This document shows positions 1 to 9,346 of a DNA stretch of 64,000 nucleotides, piece after piece. The stretch comes from Hoplostethus atlanticus. Taxonomy: Eukaryota; Chordata; Actinopteri; Trachichthyiformes; Trachichthyidae. The translations under genes and the position numbers were made by a program. Location of the stretch: contig JAXDDX010000168.1 in NCBI GenBank assembly GCA_034670405.1, positions 852,016 to 916,015 on the forward strand. The letters are read 5' to 3'. The notes below the pieces were generated by a model. The model saw only the letters and a list, made by a program, of their open reading frames with translations. It made no database searches and was not told the DNA's origin. Positions within the stretch are counted from its first letter, which is position 1. The number at the start of each line of letters is the position of its first letter.

Positions 1-1317
1 AAGTGTTTTTAAGGGCGCATTCACATGACATCATCACCCAGAGACAACCCTTAAAGGAGCCTCGCTCCAGTAGCAAAACCAATGTGAAATACAAAGAGTG
101 AATTATAATCCCTAACAGGTAACCCCACACTATACTTTTATCATATACTAACTATGTGGGAAAAAATCCTGAAGTTTTCAAAACTATGTTCTTAATGCTT
201 TTGTGTTTGAAGACGAAAAGTCAGATTGTTAACCCGGTGTCAAGGTCAGTTGTAACATCCAGTGGAGTTGGTTGACCTCAAAAAGCAATGAAACCAAGAG
301 CAAAAAATATTTTCAAACCAATCCACATTGTAGGAAATAATATTTTATTGGTAAATCAATTTATTTACAACACTCAACACATCATTCCCATGAGAGATCA
401 ATGAAAATGATTGCATCATAGTAATAGTAATTTCATAGTAATTTTCCTCTAAATAGCATTAAAACAAAACCAAACGAAACCAGCTTGTAATTACTATTTT
501 GAAAAACTAACAATTACTCAATAATTACATTTCAAATGTTAAAATAATCAAACAATATCTTGAAAATGGACTTGCCCAATGAACTTTAATACAAAAGACT
601 TCTCTAACAAACTATATGGGTAGAAGATTCCACTCCCCAACTACCAAAATTTCCAATCTTGTGGGATGACATGTTACCAAAACTCAAACTGTACAATAAA
701 TAAGGTACTTGTGAGTCCATGTGACTTTTGTTTACAAGCCATGGTTCGCTTGTATTTGGGCAATGTGAACCTAAATGAAACAAATACACAAATGCAACAA
801 AGTAAACTTATCAACTATGGCTTGGACCAAAGAAAAGCTGTGATCGCACCCAATAAACATGTATTCCCTCCTCTAAAAACTTAAATGAAGTACAATTCTT
901 CCTCTTTGCGTGCTGCTTGTGTGTAGTAATTTTGTGTACAATCCACAGTAAAATGCATCATTATGCTCTTCAATAATTTGAAATTTAGTGCAGTGAATCA
1001 CGACCAATTGGCCTCACACTGATCCTGTGTTTTGTGCTTCCATCTTGTGGTTGCTGTGGGAAGCACGGCTTATGGCCTGAGGAAATATCAAATCAAATTC
1101 CCTTTTTAAAATGATCTATTCATCAAACAGCATGACTTGTAAACATGGAAGTCTATCAAGCATTAAACAGGATTGAAAAATAATGAAATGGGCAATCTTT
1201 TTGCCACTCCACTGAAGTTTTGCCAGTCGTTTGATGATGGAAAAGGAATGGTAAATTGGGATTATTGCCACCCAGCCGCTACCTTGCCATGTCATACAGG
1301 GCACATAGTGCCTACTA
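1..1317. other. No gene recognised; AT-rich 3' flank
   Basis: AT-rich single-copy-looking DNA downstream of the minus-strand MHC-like gene. I see no exon with credible splice sites and no recognisable repeat until the SINE tail near 1318. It could hold part of the 3' UTR of the MHC-like gene, but I cannot place its poly(A) site. Confidence 0.5.
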
Positions 1318-1372
1318 TCATCTTTGTAAGTCGCTTTGGATAAAAGCGTCTGCTAAATGACTGTAATGTAAT
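1318..1372 (+). repeat. Teleost SINE 3' tail
   Basis: Contains the very common fish repeat core TGTAAGTCGCTTTGGATAAA followed by AGCGTCTGCTAAATGACTG and a TAATGTAATA tail. The same segment recurs at 13238-13288 in this window with one base changed. This is the 3' part of a widespread teleost SINE; the tRNA-like 5' part is not visible here. Confidence 0.75.
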
Positions 1373-1769
1373 ATGTAGGTTTCCTCAGCCTTGACATGTA
1401 GGCTACAGATGGAAGGTAGGACTGCAACTTCTGATCGCAGTTACCCATGTATCACAGCACAGCATCCATGGGGAAATCATAGTAGCTCATCTGTGGGTGT
1501 TTCTATAAAAAGATACACTACAGTAATACCCACTAGCTATCTAGTTAGCCAGCTTGAATTGAAATAAGCGACCTCAGCGCTTTAAGTGTCCTTCCATGGC
1601 TTTTCCAAGACCCAGTTTTTGTACAAGCCAGTGTTGTTAGATTTTCAAAATTGCAACGGAAAATAGTAGTTGTAAATATATTTACTCCCTTCAGTTGAAG
1701 GCTTCTTTAGAAACTATAAACTGTGTTTTTGAATAAAATGAGCCTAATTTTTTATCCTAAAAGGATCCA

Positions 1770-2011
1770 TCAGACACTTGATTCAAATCTAGGGCCATGG
1801 AAATCTGGATCATAGTATTTTTTTTCCCTTAACCTCCTCATCTCCTCCCAGTGCTTTGGGATCTCTTGGTATTGCTCTGGAGTGTTTCCATCAAATATGA
1901 ACGGAATAACAACCATGTGCATTTCAGGAGCGCCTTCGTACTCCAATAATTTGATGACCTTCTCTCTCAGCTGTGGATCAACACTTGGAGGAGGACTTGG
2001 TTTCTGCTTGA
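1770..2011 (-). CDS. MHC I-like exon 6: long cytoplasmic tail
   Basis: Encodes residues 325-404 and ends in TGA (1772-1770). The acceptor is TTTCTTTGTAG at 2012 upward, and the phase matches exon 5 (g|tc gives V325). The tail starts with a proline stretch (KPSPPPS), then has a charged, possibly helical segment (PQLREKVIKLLEYEG), a hydrophobic patch (MHMVVIPFIF), and an E/R-rich region with YYDPDF near the end. Class I tails are usually about 20-40 residues. I do not recognise this sequence. That it belongs to this gene is inferred from phase, strand and the open frame. Confidence 0.65.
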
Positions 2012-5000
2012 CTACAAAGAAAAATGCAGTGATTAAAATTAGAACAGGTTAACATTTTCAACATTTGACTTAACAATGGTTATATTCATGTGTATTAACC
2101 ACAGAATTAACTTTGGGAAAATACACAATATTACTGTGTAAGTACATAATGAAAATCTCCCTGATACAAGGGCACCACAATGTAAGTACAAAGTGGACGA
2201 TTATAGTGTAGTAAAATAGGACACTTTCAAAAAGAGTTCCTGCTAAATGATGTACAAACTAGGGTAAGACTGATATATTCGGGCCAATATTGGCCTTTTA
2301 TTAAATATCTGATATCAGTCAGTATTGCCCACCTCTGATATGATGAAGGTTCCTCCCTGAACACAACCATGTAAATAGTATGTAAAATGGGCAATGACAT
2401 TTTTCTTTGCACATTTTATTTATTCGTTGAATGTTGAACTGTTTTTTGTATTTTTTTATTTTATTTTAACCCTAATAAAATTTCATTACTCTTACAGTGT
2501 TAGCTATCATCAATCTGTGATGTTCAGTGTATTGCATTTTGTGGAAGGTAAATGGAGAGTACATCACCAATAGTTAACAGCGTCAAAAGAAAAATCTCCC
2601 CTAAAACACTTCAACAGCTATTAGCAATGTACCTTGAATTTTTGGGTCCATTTCTTTGTACGGTGGTGTATTTTTCTTATTACCCTGGTTAACTGGCCAA
2701 ACGTAGACAATTACAGCTACAATGGAGTTTGATAGCAGAAAAATGTTCATCTATCTAAAACAATGGTAAACGTCAGGTTTTGCAGTCAGACCCTCAGAGT
2801 CAAAGAGCTTCTTTCTAGACCAATGTTCAACAATCATACAGGGAGAAACCCATCATGGAAGAGGCAGAGACACTGATTTCTCCACTGACAGTAGCCTCTG
2901 ACCAGAATGCAATGCGGCCCCAAGATGTGATGTGTTTTGAATAAGGGTCGAATGGGAAATTTAGGAAATGGGTAACTGAAGTAGAAGTAGATGAGGCAGG
3001 TTGAGGGAAAGTGGGTACACCAAAGAAGTAAATTACAAGATTTCATCACAAATAACTGGAATGGATTGAACATCTATCTGAGGGTGGAATTATGAATTAG
3101 TGCTGTAAAATGGATTTGTCCTATAAGGAGCTGTTAACCCTAAAATCATTTCATTAGTCCTGTTTTCAGAAGCTTTTAGAAAATTCTGGTGGAAACACTG
3201 AATACTTTTGGCATAAAAAGGGAACATTTTAAAGATATTGAATATTGGAGCAAATTATTGGCTTCAATACAAAAATACTGGTATCAGTATCGGCCTTCAA
3301 AACCTGTGTCAGTCAAACCCTATTACCAATGTGTTTCCATAGGTTAATAAACAGGAATGAGGTAAAGGTAAAGTAAATCATTGCCAAATTTTGTCAGTGA
3401 CATTCATATGTGCATATTGTTGTGCAATGCTGAGTCTGATAAAAACAAAAAAAAACAACTTACCACACTTGAGCAGAAACTGTATAATGCAAGATATACC
3501 GGTGATTATACCAACGATGCCACAGGTGCTCAAGATTATCGTCAGAATTCGCCACCAGAAACTTGAATAATTAATAAGGTATCTACCGTCAAGCGTCTTC
3601 CCATCTGCAATGAAAAATAATCCTGAAAACCCAATCTGAGGCAATTCATCCATTCAACAAAGCATCTATACACATCTAGGCCCAGTTTTGCAAAACCTTT
3701 CTCATAGAATTTTAGTAATCTAATTGGATTACATTTGAAAATTGGGTATTTTCAAAACTGATGAATGAGGGTGGGATCATTTCAGATTGGGATTTTGATT
3801 GGCTAATCCAGTTTTTCAAAACTCAAAGGCAGCGAGTATTAGTATCAATGCCAAAAATCAGGATAATCTTGCTGGAAGGGTGGACTCAGAGACATGAAAG
3901 GCATTATATAGAACCAAAAAAGGGGATTAGAAAATTGGTATAATTTTTATTAAAAGTTTTGAAAAACTAGGCCATGGTGATCAAACATAAATTTCAAAAG
4001 GTCTCACCCCACAACACAGTGATGTTGTGACTGCTTGTTTGTACTTTGCAGCCACATTTGTTCATGTTTTGGCTAAGAGAGATCTCAGCCGTAAGCATCA
4101 ATATCACAGATCCGTCTCCAGAGGGTAGCGGTCCAGTGACTGTGACCTGAGTGGCCATGGAAGCCCCGTCTCCAATCAGATATATGGTGCTCACTGATTT
4201 GTCAGTGCTTGTCACATGACACCTTAGTGACACCTTGATTGTGTTAGGAATAGGCTTGGCAAAAATGGACAGATCTGGAGAGAAACAAAAAGAAAACTTT
4301 TAAAAGTTTATGGTACAAAATCGGACCCCGAGGCATATGATCTACATGCAACTTGTATTTGAACGTTCAAAGCGGAATTTGTTGTGACAACATGGGTGTG
4401 TTCTGTGGTCAAGCGTCAGAGCAAATTCTTGGTTTGTTTAAGGTTTTTTTGTTTAGGTAGACCTATTTTGAACTTTATCATTTTCTTTTTGCCCAAATAT
4501 AATCCATAATAATATGTCTGGAGAAAGCTACCTAGCTACCTATGTGGCTACAGAGGTTTGGACGTGATGGGATAGGTAGGATAGCTAGCTAACATTACTA
4601 GTTAGCCTTCCAGAGCTAACAGAGCTACTTCAGCTAACGATACACTCTAGGAAGACCTACAATCTCTGACACTTTCCTCCATACATTATTTAATTTGTCA
4701 AGATCTTCATAGGCTGACAGAGCCATCTCTGTCAGCCTATGAAGATATAATTAATCCTGACAAAGCTGTGATAATTTCCTGAATTTTCCCAAGTATCTAT
4801 CTATCTATAATTCTCTCTCTCCAACTTCCATTCAAAGACAAAATGGAACTTTAAAATTGAATGACCAGGAGAATTTGGGAAATGGATTTCCCCCGAATAT
4901 GTGGTTGGTTTGTTCCGCAACCATCACCATCATGCTCATCTGCTTAATATTAGATTAGACTGTTCGCATTGCCACCTGTCCCATCATGCGGTTACTTGAT

Positions 5001-6341
5001 TTTCATAGACAATGAATGGAGGAACTGTTCACCTCGAGAAATCACGTGCAACTGCCGTTTGATCAAAAGGCATCTGAAATAAACTGGTCAAAGCTGGCAG
5101 AAGGCCACATGTTCCAAAAACTGCCTAGAATTTATTTGTGTGTGTATGTGTCAATTTTCTTTCATCATTTAGACTCCCAATCAATCTCACCTGTTTTTTG
5201 GTCTACTGATCTTAATTTTATTTTCTTGATCATTGAGGGACATTGAGTCTTGATGAAGTGTCCAAATGCAAGATTCCTTGTTTTCTGGTTGTCCCAGCTA
5301 TGTTTTACTGTTGTTGCAGCCGGAGACTGGGACTTCCATTTCAGAGAGTCGGGGTCAAAGTTCAAGAAGTCCACCCCATTCACTGCCCATGCTTCAAAAC
5401 CAGAGACCGTGCCATTGGCTGACTGGATGCAGCCCCGCCGTCGTTGGATGACATCTAGAAAAGTAATTAGCTAATTACCAGGATGACTTTCTCATGTCAC
5501 TTTCGCTTGTAAAACAGAAACCAAGCCCAAATGGAGTTAGGGAATAACAAGTTTGTTTTTGGTACATATTAACACAATCCTTGTCACAAATTCATCAACA
5601 AAAATCTAATGCTGTAGAGCAGGGGTGTCAAACCCTGTGCCATGGAGGGCCGAGTGTTTGAGGTGATAATCACTGAATTCCCCTGCTGTATTAAGTACTA
5701 AAATTCACTCATAAATGACATATATTGCAGCTGTTAAACATTTGTTTTTCTGTAAGGTAATTAGGTAATACTTTGAAAATGATATACTTAGAAATTACCA
5801 TGCACCATGCAATTCTCCAAGCTCATCAAATTGATGCTTTTGTGCAAAGATAAATATATTATTTTGAAAACTTACGCACTGTGCTGTCATTAAATGGTGG
5901 AATAACGTGGAGAGATTCAAAAATGTCTGCATGTGCAGATTTACAGTCTTGAAATAATATGTTCTTTGACTGCAGGCTCTGTTTGGGCTCCTGTTTTTCG
6001 GTGAAGCTCCCACAATAGGAGATCGTGACGCCATCGAATACAATCACTTCCTCAAATGATGGTCGATCTCCCGCTGCTAGCAGTCCTGTAGACAGGAACT
6101 CTAAACGGTGGGAATCTGAAAGGATAAGAGTTTTGCATAGTTGCATTGATCGCAGATATCAATGCCCAATGTTTCTGCAATAAAATACAGTCACAAGGGG
6201 TTCAGTTTAGCCTTTAGCCTCATTTTGTTGATCATGTATGCCTCAAAAATCAACACTAGCAACAATGCAATTTTGCTTACCACATTCAGCTTTTAACACT
6301 AGAAAACTTAAAATGAAAAGCCTGATCCACTGCATGCCCAT
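1770..6341 (-). CDS. Non-classical MHC class I-like protein, six exons (complete)
   Basis: Membrane glycoprotein of the MHC class I fold, expected at the cell surface. Coding exons in transcript order are 6341-6281, 6115-5876, 5454-5191, 4274-4008, 3604-3464 and 2011-1770, 1215 nt in all, giving 404 residues and a TGA stop. Every junction is GT-AG and every intron interrupts a codon after base 1, the usual MHC class I phase. Domains: leader 1-20, alpha1 21-100, alpha2 101-188, alpha3 189-277, TM about 296-321, tail 322-404. The alpha2 disulfide pair (C109-C172) has the classical 63-residue spacing, and C207-C264 is the alpha3 pair. N96-D-S at the end of alpha1 matches the conserved class I glycosylation site. 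Groove anchors are largely replaced, so it is a divergent non-classical lineage that I cannot name. The tail is unusually long. No frameshifts are seen. Confidence 0.85.
3464..3604 (-). CDS. MHC I-like exon 5: connecting peptide and transmembrane segment
   Basis: Residues 278-324. A short connecting peptide (DGKTLDGRYLINYSS) is followed by a hydrophobic stretch of about 26 residues (ILTIILSTCGIVGIITG onward) ending in LLKC, a typical single-pass type I membrane anchor. The donor is G|GTAAGT and the acceptor TTTCATTGCAG. Two cysteines lie within or at the edge of the membrane segment. Confidence 0.8.
4008..4274 (-). CDS. MHC I-like exon 4: alpha3 (Ig C1-like) domain
   Basis: Residues 189-277. 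It shows the Ig C1 cysteine pair, C207 (VSLRCHV) and C264 (CGCKVQT), and the alpha3-like LPSGDGSVILMLTAE segment that corresponds to LPNGDGT in classical alpha3. The tryptophan normally after the first cysteine (ISWQK-like) is replaced by IYLIG. N-linked glycosylation is possible at HNIT (residue 272). The extra cysteine at 262 is unusual. Confidence 0.82.
4703..4746. repeat. Perfect 20-bp hairpin in MHC-like intron
   Basis: ATCTTCATAGGCTGACAGAG (4703-4722) and its exact reverse complement (4727-4746) are separated by four bases (CCAT). The hairpin lies in the intron between the alpha2 and alpha3 exons. Partly matching outer arms (TTTGTCA / TGACAAA) suggest it is the core of a small fold-back element. 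Confidence 0.9.
5191..5454 (-). CDS. MHC I-like exon 3: alpha2 domain
   Basis: Residues 101-188. The opening HVIQRRRGC matches the class I alpha2 start, and GFEAWAVNGVDFLNFD matches the strand segment usually read as GFxQYGYDGxDFLxFD. C109 and C172 form the expected disulfide. KHSWDN keeps the tryptophan near position 147 of classical molecules; the tyrosines equivalent to 159 and 171 are F167 and I179. A potential glycosylation site is NGT (114-116). Confidence 0.85.
5624..5690 (+). mobile_element. hAT-type terminal fragment
   Basis: CAGGGGTGTCAAACC followed by TGGAGGGCC is the typical terminal sequence of vertebrate/fish hAT elements. The related end GGCCCTCCAGTG...TTTGACACAACTG is present at 57021-57053. 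No transposase sequence adjoins this copy. Confidence 0.5.
5876..6115 (-). CDS. MHC I-like exon 2: alpha1 domain
   Basis: Residues 21-100. SHRLEFLSTG corresponds to the class I start SHSLRYFYT; the segment FEEVIVFDGVTISYCGS corresponds to FPEFVxVGxVDGVxIxYYDS, and EPKQ is also conserved. The exon has 80 codons, slightly short for alpha1. The tyrosine at position 7 of classical molecules is F27. The glycosylation motif NDS near the end is kept. Confidence 0.82.
6281..6341 (-). CDS. MHC I-like exon 1: signal peptide
   Basis: The start ATG (6341-6339) opens a 20-residue leader: MGMQWIR, then the hydrophobic core LFILSFLVL, then KAEC at the probable cleavage region. The donor is G|GTAAGC. A second in-frame ATG two codons on would give almost the same leader. 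Confidence 0.75.
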
Positions 6342-6499
6342 TTTGTATCGTCTCGTTCAGACTTTTCACGGGGGAAAACACTCCATTCTGAAAATATGAC
6401 CGAGTGAAACCAAGTCAGAACACCATATGTTTACTCTTCTGCATTGGTGCTCGATGGAATGAGACTTAACTGGCTGTACCAGATAAGATTGAAAGTGCT

Positions 6500-7139
6500 C
6501 TCAAATGGGGGGGGGAGGGAGGGGGGGGAGTTGGCTTCGGCCGGACGGCTCCCCGGCCTCAGTTTGGCGGTGGGGGTATGTGGCGGACTGGGGGGAGGGT
6601 GGTAGGTTCGGCTGGACTCAGCGGCTGCGGCCAATTAAAGCTGAGTGCAGCCGGGCCTTTTTAACCTGTGGGTGAATGTGTGAGCGAGAGGGACGCGCCA
6701 GTGTGAGAGGCTGGCGGCGTGTATGCGGGAGCCGACGTGGATGGAGGATCCAGTCGGCTGTGTGGGAGCGGAGTGGAGAGACGGGGCCAGCACCAGCGGG
6801 AGAGACGGAGCGGGAGCGGGCCGTCTCCTTCCGCGGCGTCCTGCGGAGGTCCGCGGAGGACGCAGTCGGGAGCCACCTGCAAGGGCTGACCAGTCGGGGT
6901 TGGGGCAGGATGCCCCTGGAAGCCTGGCAGGCTGGGGCAGCCTTGGGGCTCCGCGGCTGGCCCACCGGGACCGAAGGAGGGCGCCGGCGGAGGGAGACGG
7001 CGCCGACGGCGCGCGGCCGTCAAGACCCGGGCCGTTGGTATTATTCTGGACTGTGAATAAAACGGCCCTGCTGGCCCATTAACTCTCCCCTGCCTATGTC
7101 TCTGTCTGTCCGGACCCCGGTAATGTGGCACCTTGCCAC
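6500..7139 (+). mobile_element. GC-rich LTR-like sequence (possible solo LTR)
   Basis: GC-rich block, very unlike its AT-rich flanks. It holds G-runs (6507-6531), repeated CCGCGG-type motifs, GAATAAAACGG (a possible poly(A) signal, about 7055) and a CTCTCCCCTGCC/TCTCTGTCTGTCC end that closes with CCTTGCCACA. The 6800-7110 part is clearly related to 10050-10320 in this window. I read it as an LTR of a fish LTR retrotransposon, but no internal region is present and I could not define the left edge. It lies only about 160 bp upstream of the MHC-like start codon, in the opposite orientation. Confidence 0.4.
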
Positions 7140-7159
7140 AGTCATGCAAGTCAACAGCT

Positions 7160-7395
7160 CAGGTTACAGCTAGCGTGGAGGCTTGCGATCACAAGGCATT
7201 GGTTCAAATCCCCAAACCAGCTGGGAAAATGTGGTTGGTGAAAGTGAATGGGTGACAGTCACCCCTTCCTTGAGCAAAGGCATTGAACCCCCCAACTGCT
7301 TCAGTGGAAATAATCAGTGGCCAATAGTATAAGATTGTGGGAGCTCCACTACCAGCTTTGTTCAGTGCATGTATACCTGTGCCAAGAGCCATGCC
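7160..7395 (+). repeat. tRNA-derived fish SINE
   Basis: Contains a B-box-like GGTTCAAATCC (7202-7212) preceded by an A-box-like TAGCGTGGAGG (7171 on). Next comes the teleost SINE body GTCACCCCTTCCTTGAGCAA then AGGCATTGAACCCCCCAACT, equivalent to the common 'ccctgagcaaggcacttaacccccaactgctcc' module. It is a diverged copy. Confidence 0.65.
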
Positions 7396-7399
7396 TCCA

Positions 7400-7860
7400 C
7401 CACGCTACTGTACCTGGCCAAAAATACCTTTGTGGCTGATTGTGCAAAACTGGGCACCAACTCCAGTCTTACCTCCAACAATGGCCACAACTATAGACAG
7501 CACAGCTTGATCTTGCCTGCTAACATCGACCTCTCTATGCAATGCTGAACCACACATCACATCCTGTCTTAACTTTATCTGATATTGTTGTAATGCTGTT
7601 CTTAATTTGCATGGTTTTACTTTGCAAGCAGACTTTCTGCACAGGACGCTGTAGTAGTCGTGATATCGTCCATATACCTTCTGATGGATGGGAAGTGAAT
7701 TCCTACCACCCACTTCGATGCCCTTATGATTACCTCCGTTGCCATAGTGAACGAGAGAGGTACATTTAGTGCTCCAAAGAAATGGAAAGCTACCCACAGA
7801 AGGCTGTGTGGTACTAAAAGCCAAATGCATTTTCCAGGTCTAGAGATACAACATGGCGAT
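7400..7860 (-). pseudogene. Broken LINE reverse-transcriptase fragment
   Basis: Read on the minus strand in shifting frames, it gives LDLENAFGF near 7840, then a finger/palm-like stretch with ASKWVVGG, and then the catalytic motif YMDDI (7676-7662) followed by TTTTASCAESLLAK. This pattern matches reverse-transcriptase domains of non-LTR retrotransposons found in many fish genomes. Several frame changes and stops show it is dead. Confidence 0.5.
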
Positions 7861-8424
7861 CTCTCTTGTGTTGTTTTCTGATTTCATTTGGTGCTGAATC
7901 ATGCTTGCCTGTGTGGTCTAAACACACTGATTACATTTGATTTTCCCCACATTTATGTTATCTTGTTTTCCTTGTCTTATGATTGAGGTTACAAATAGCA
8001 GAGCTAAACAAACCAGTTGTACAAGGCGTAGCAGATTGAACAGATTGACAAATTGATAGGTGGTAGGCAAAGTAATGTTTATGTAACTATTCCGTTTGCC
8101 TCCAGAACAGCTCCAATCCTCCTTGTCCTGCTGTCATCCTGCATCCTAGTGGGATATTGGAGCTTTCTTCAAGAAGGAAAGCCTCCAGTTCTTAGAGGGA
8201 TGAAGGAGGAGGAAATCTACTTCCCATAAAGGTTCAATTATGTTTAAATGTGCTGATTGGGGAGGCCATGGAAGCAGCTTGACTTCCTAGTGTTCATGAA
8301 ACCACTCTTTATTTATTTTTTTATTACATGAAAATAGCAGCAAAAGTAGAAAGTAGCAAAAAATTACATACATACATATTTTTCTAGTTATGTTGGTTGG
8401 CTACATGTTGTTTTTTGTTGTATT

Positions 8425-9006
8425 GTCATGTGATAGAAGGGAGTTCCATCCAATTTACTATTTCAATTTCAGTAATGTTACAGTTACCAATGAATAAATC
8501 TTTCCTTTTGTTATCACCCGTTCATATCACATTTCAGTTTAATAAGCCAATGGATTCATTTTCGACATGTCGCGCCTTCCTCACGTGCTAGCTTGAATTA
8601 AAATTGCCTATGTTTACATTCAGTGGGAAGTATTCCCATTACTTTGATATTGTTCAAAGAAATATCATTGCCATTTGTAAACTATAGCAGATACTAAAAG
8701 CTAAACTGGTAGTAGTTGGTTATCAGTCACACCGAGGGTTTCTGAAGGTATGAGGAAACAATCTGTTTTTAATTTAAGTAACGAGTAACAAATAACTTCT
8801 CACAAAGGAGTTATAAGTAAAGGAATTTTAATACTTGCATACCGAGTAACGAGTAAACAGGAATACAGGAATTTATTCCGCAATTTATTTTTTTTAAATA
8901 ACGAGCCCAACACTGGTAACAGGAGAGAAGATGGAATTCAATTTAATATGACTGGCTGCCTTTGTAATGATTCGGTTACTTCAAAGTAAAAGTCCCTTTT
9001 CATGTG
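8425..9006 (+). promoter_or_regulatory. E-box/M-box cluster upstream of RRAGD
   Basis: Three YCAYGTG-type sites lie before the RRAGD start: GTCATGTGAT (8425-8434), CTCACGTGCT (8580-8589) and TTCATGTGGC (8999-9008). MiT/TFE factors (TFEB, TFE3, MITF) bind TCACGTG and TCATGTG, and RRAGD is an established MiT/TFE target in mammals. Function here is inferred from position and sequence only; the transcription start is not mapped. Confidence 0.4.
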
Positions 9007-9198
9007 GCGTTTCCGTTATTTTGTCCAGCCCCGTGTGGCTGCAGTGTGCCTGCAGTGTGCCGGACTGGAGGCAGAGGGGGCGAAAGTTCACAAGCATGGC
9101 TCTCTCGTATCAGCTGACAATGTGGAAAAGTTGGACAGCCTATGCGTCTTAGGGGGAAAAAACACAAAGCCAAAAAGACAACAAAAGAAGAAGCCACC

Positions 9199-9346
9199 AT
9201 GACAAGTGAACGGGTTTCAAAGTTTAGCGGGGAGGACGAAGAGGACGACAAAGTCCTGGGATATTACGACGAAGAGGACGACGACGACGACGACGACCTG
9301 GAGGCGTTTTCAGACGGAGGTCCGGGCTGCGGCTGCGAGGACGGAG
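9199..9346 (+). CDS. rragd: rragd exon 1: acidic N-terminus
   Basis: The start codon sits in a perfect Kozak context (GCCACCATGA). It encodes 49 residues plus one base: [18 protein letters not shown], then GYYDEE and a run of seven aspartates before LEAFSDGG. An acidic, poorly conserved N-terminus is typical of RagC/D. The donor GAG|GTAGGC joins exon 2 to give V50, in the context EDG-VLGFSDP. The 12 kb next intron makes exon 1 easy to miss; phase and the mammalian EEG-VLDFSDP match support it. Confidence 0.8.

Noticed and set aside
2834..3073. 79-codon minus-strand frame in the MHC-like intron 5 as an extra exon
   Set aside because: No acceptor/donor pair in the needed phase and no class I resemblance.
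6661..7149. Overlapping long frames on both strands of the GC-rich block
   Set aside because: High GC gives few stops in all frames; proline/arginine-rich composition with no domain. Treated as LTR-like DNA.
7202..7212. tRNA-like B box, possible tRNA gene
   Set aside because: No full cloverleaf could be drawn and the downstream sequence is the standard fish SINE body.
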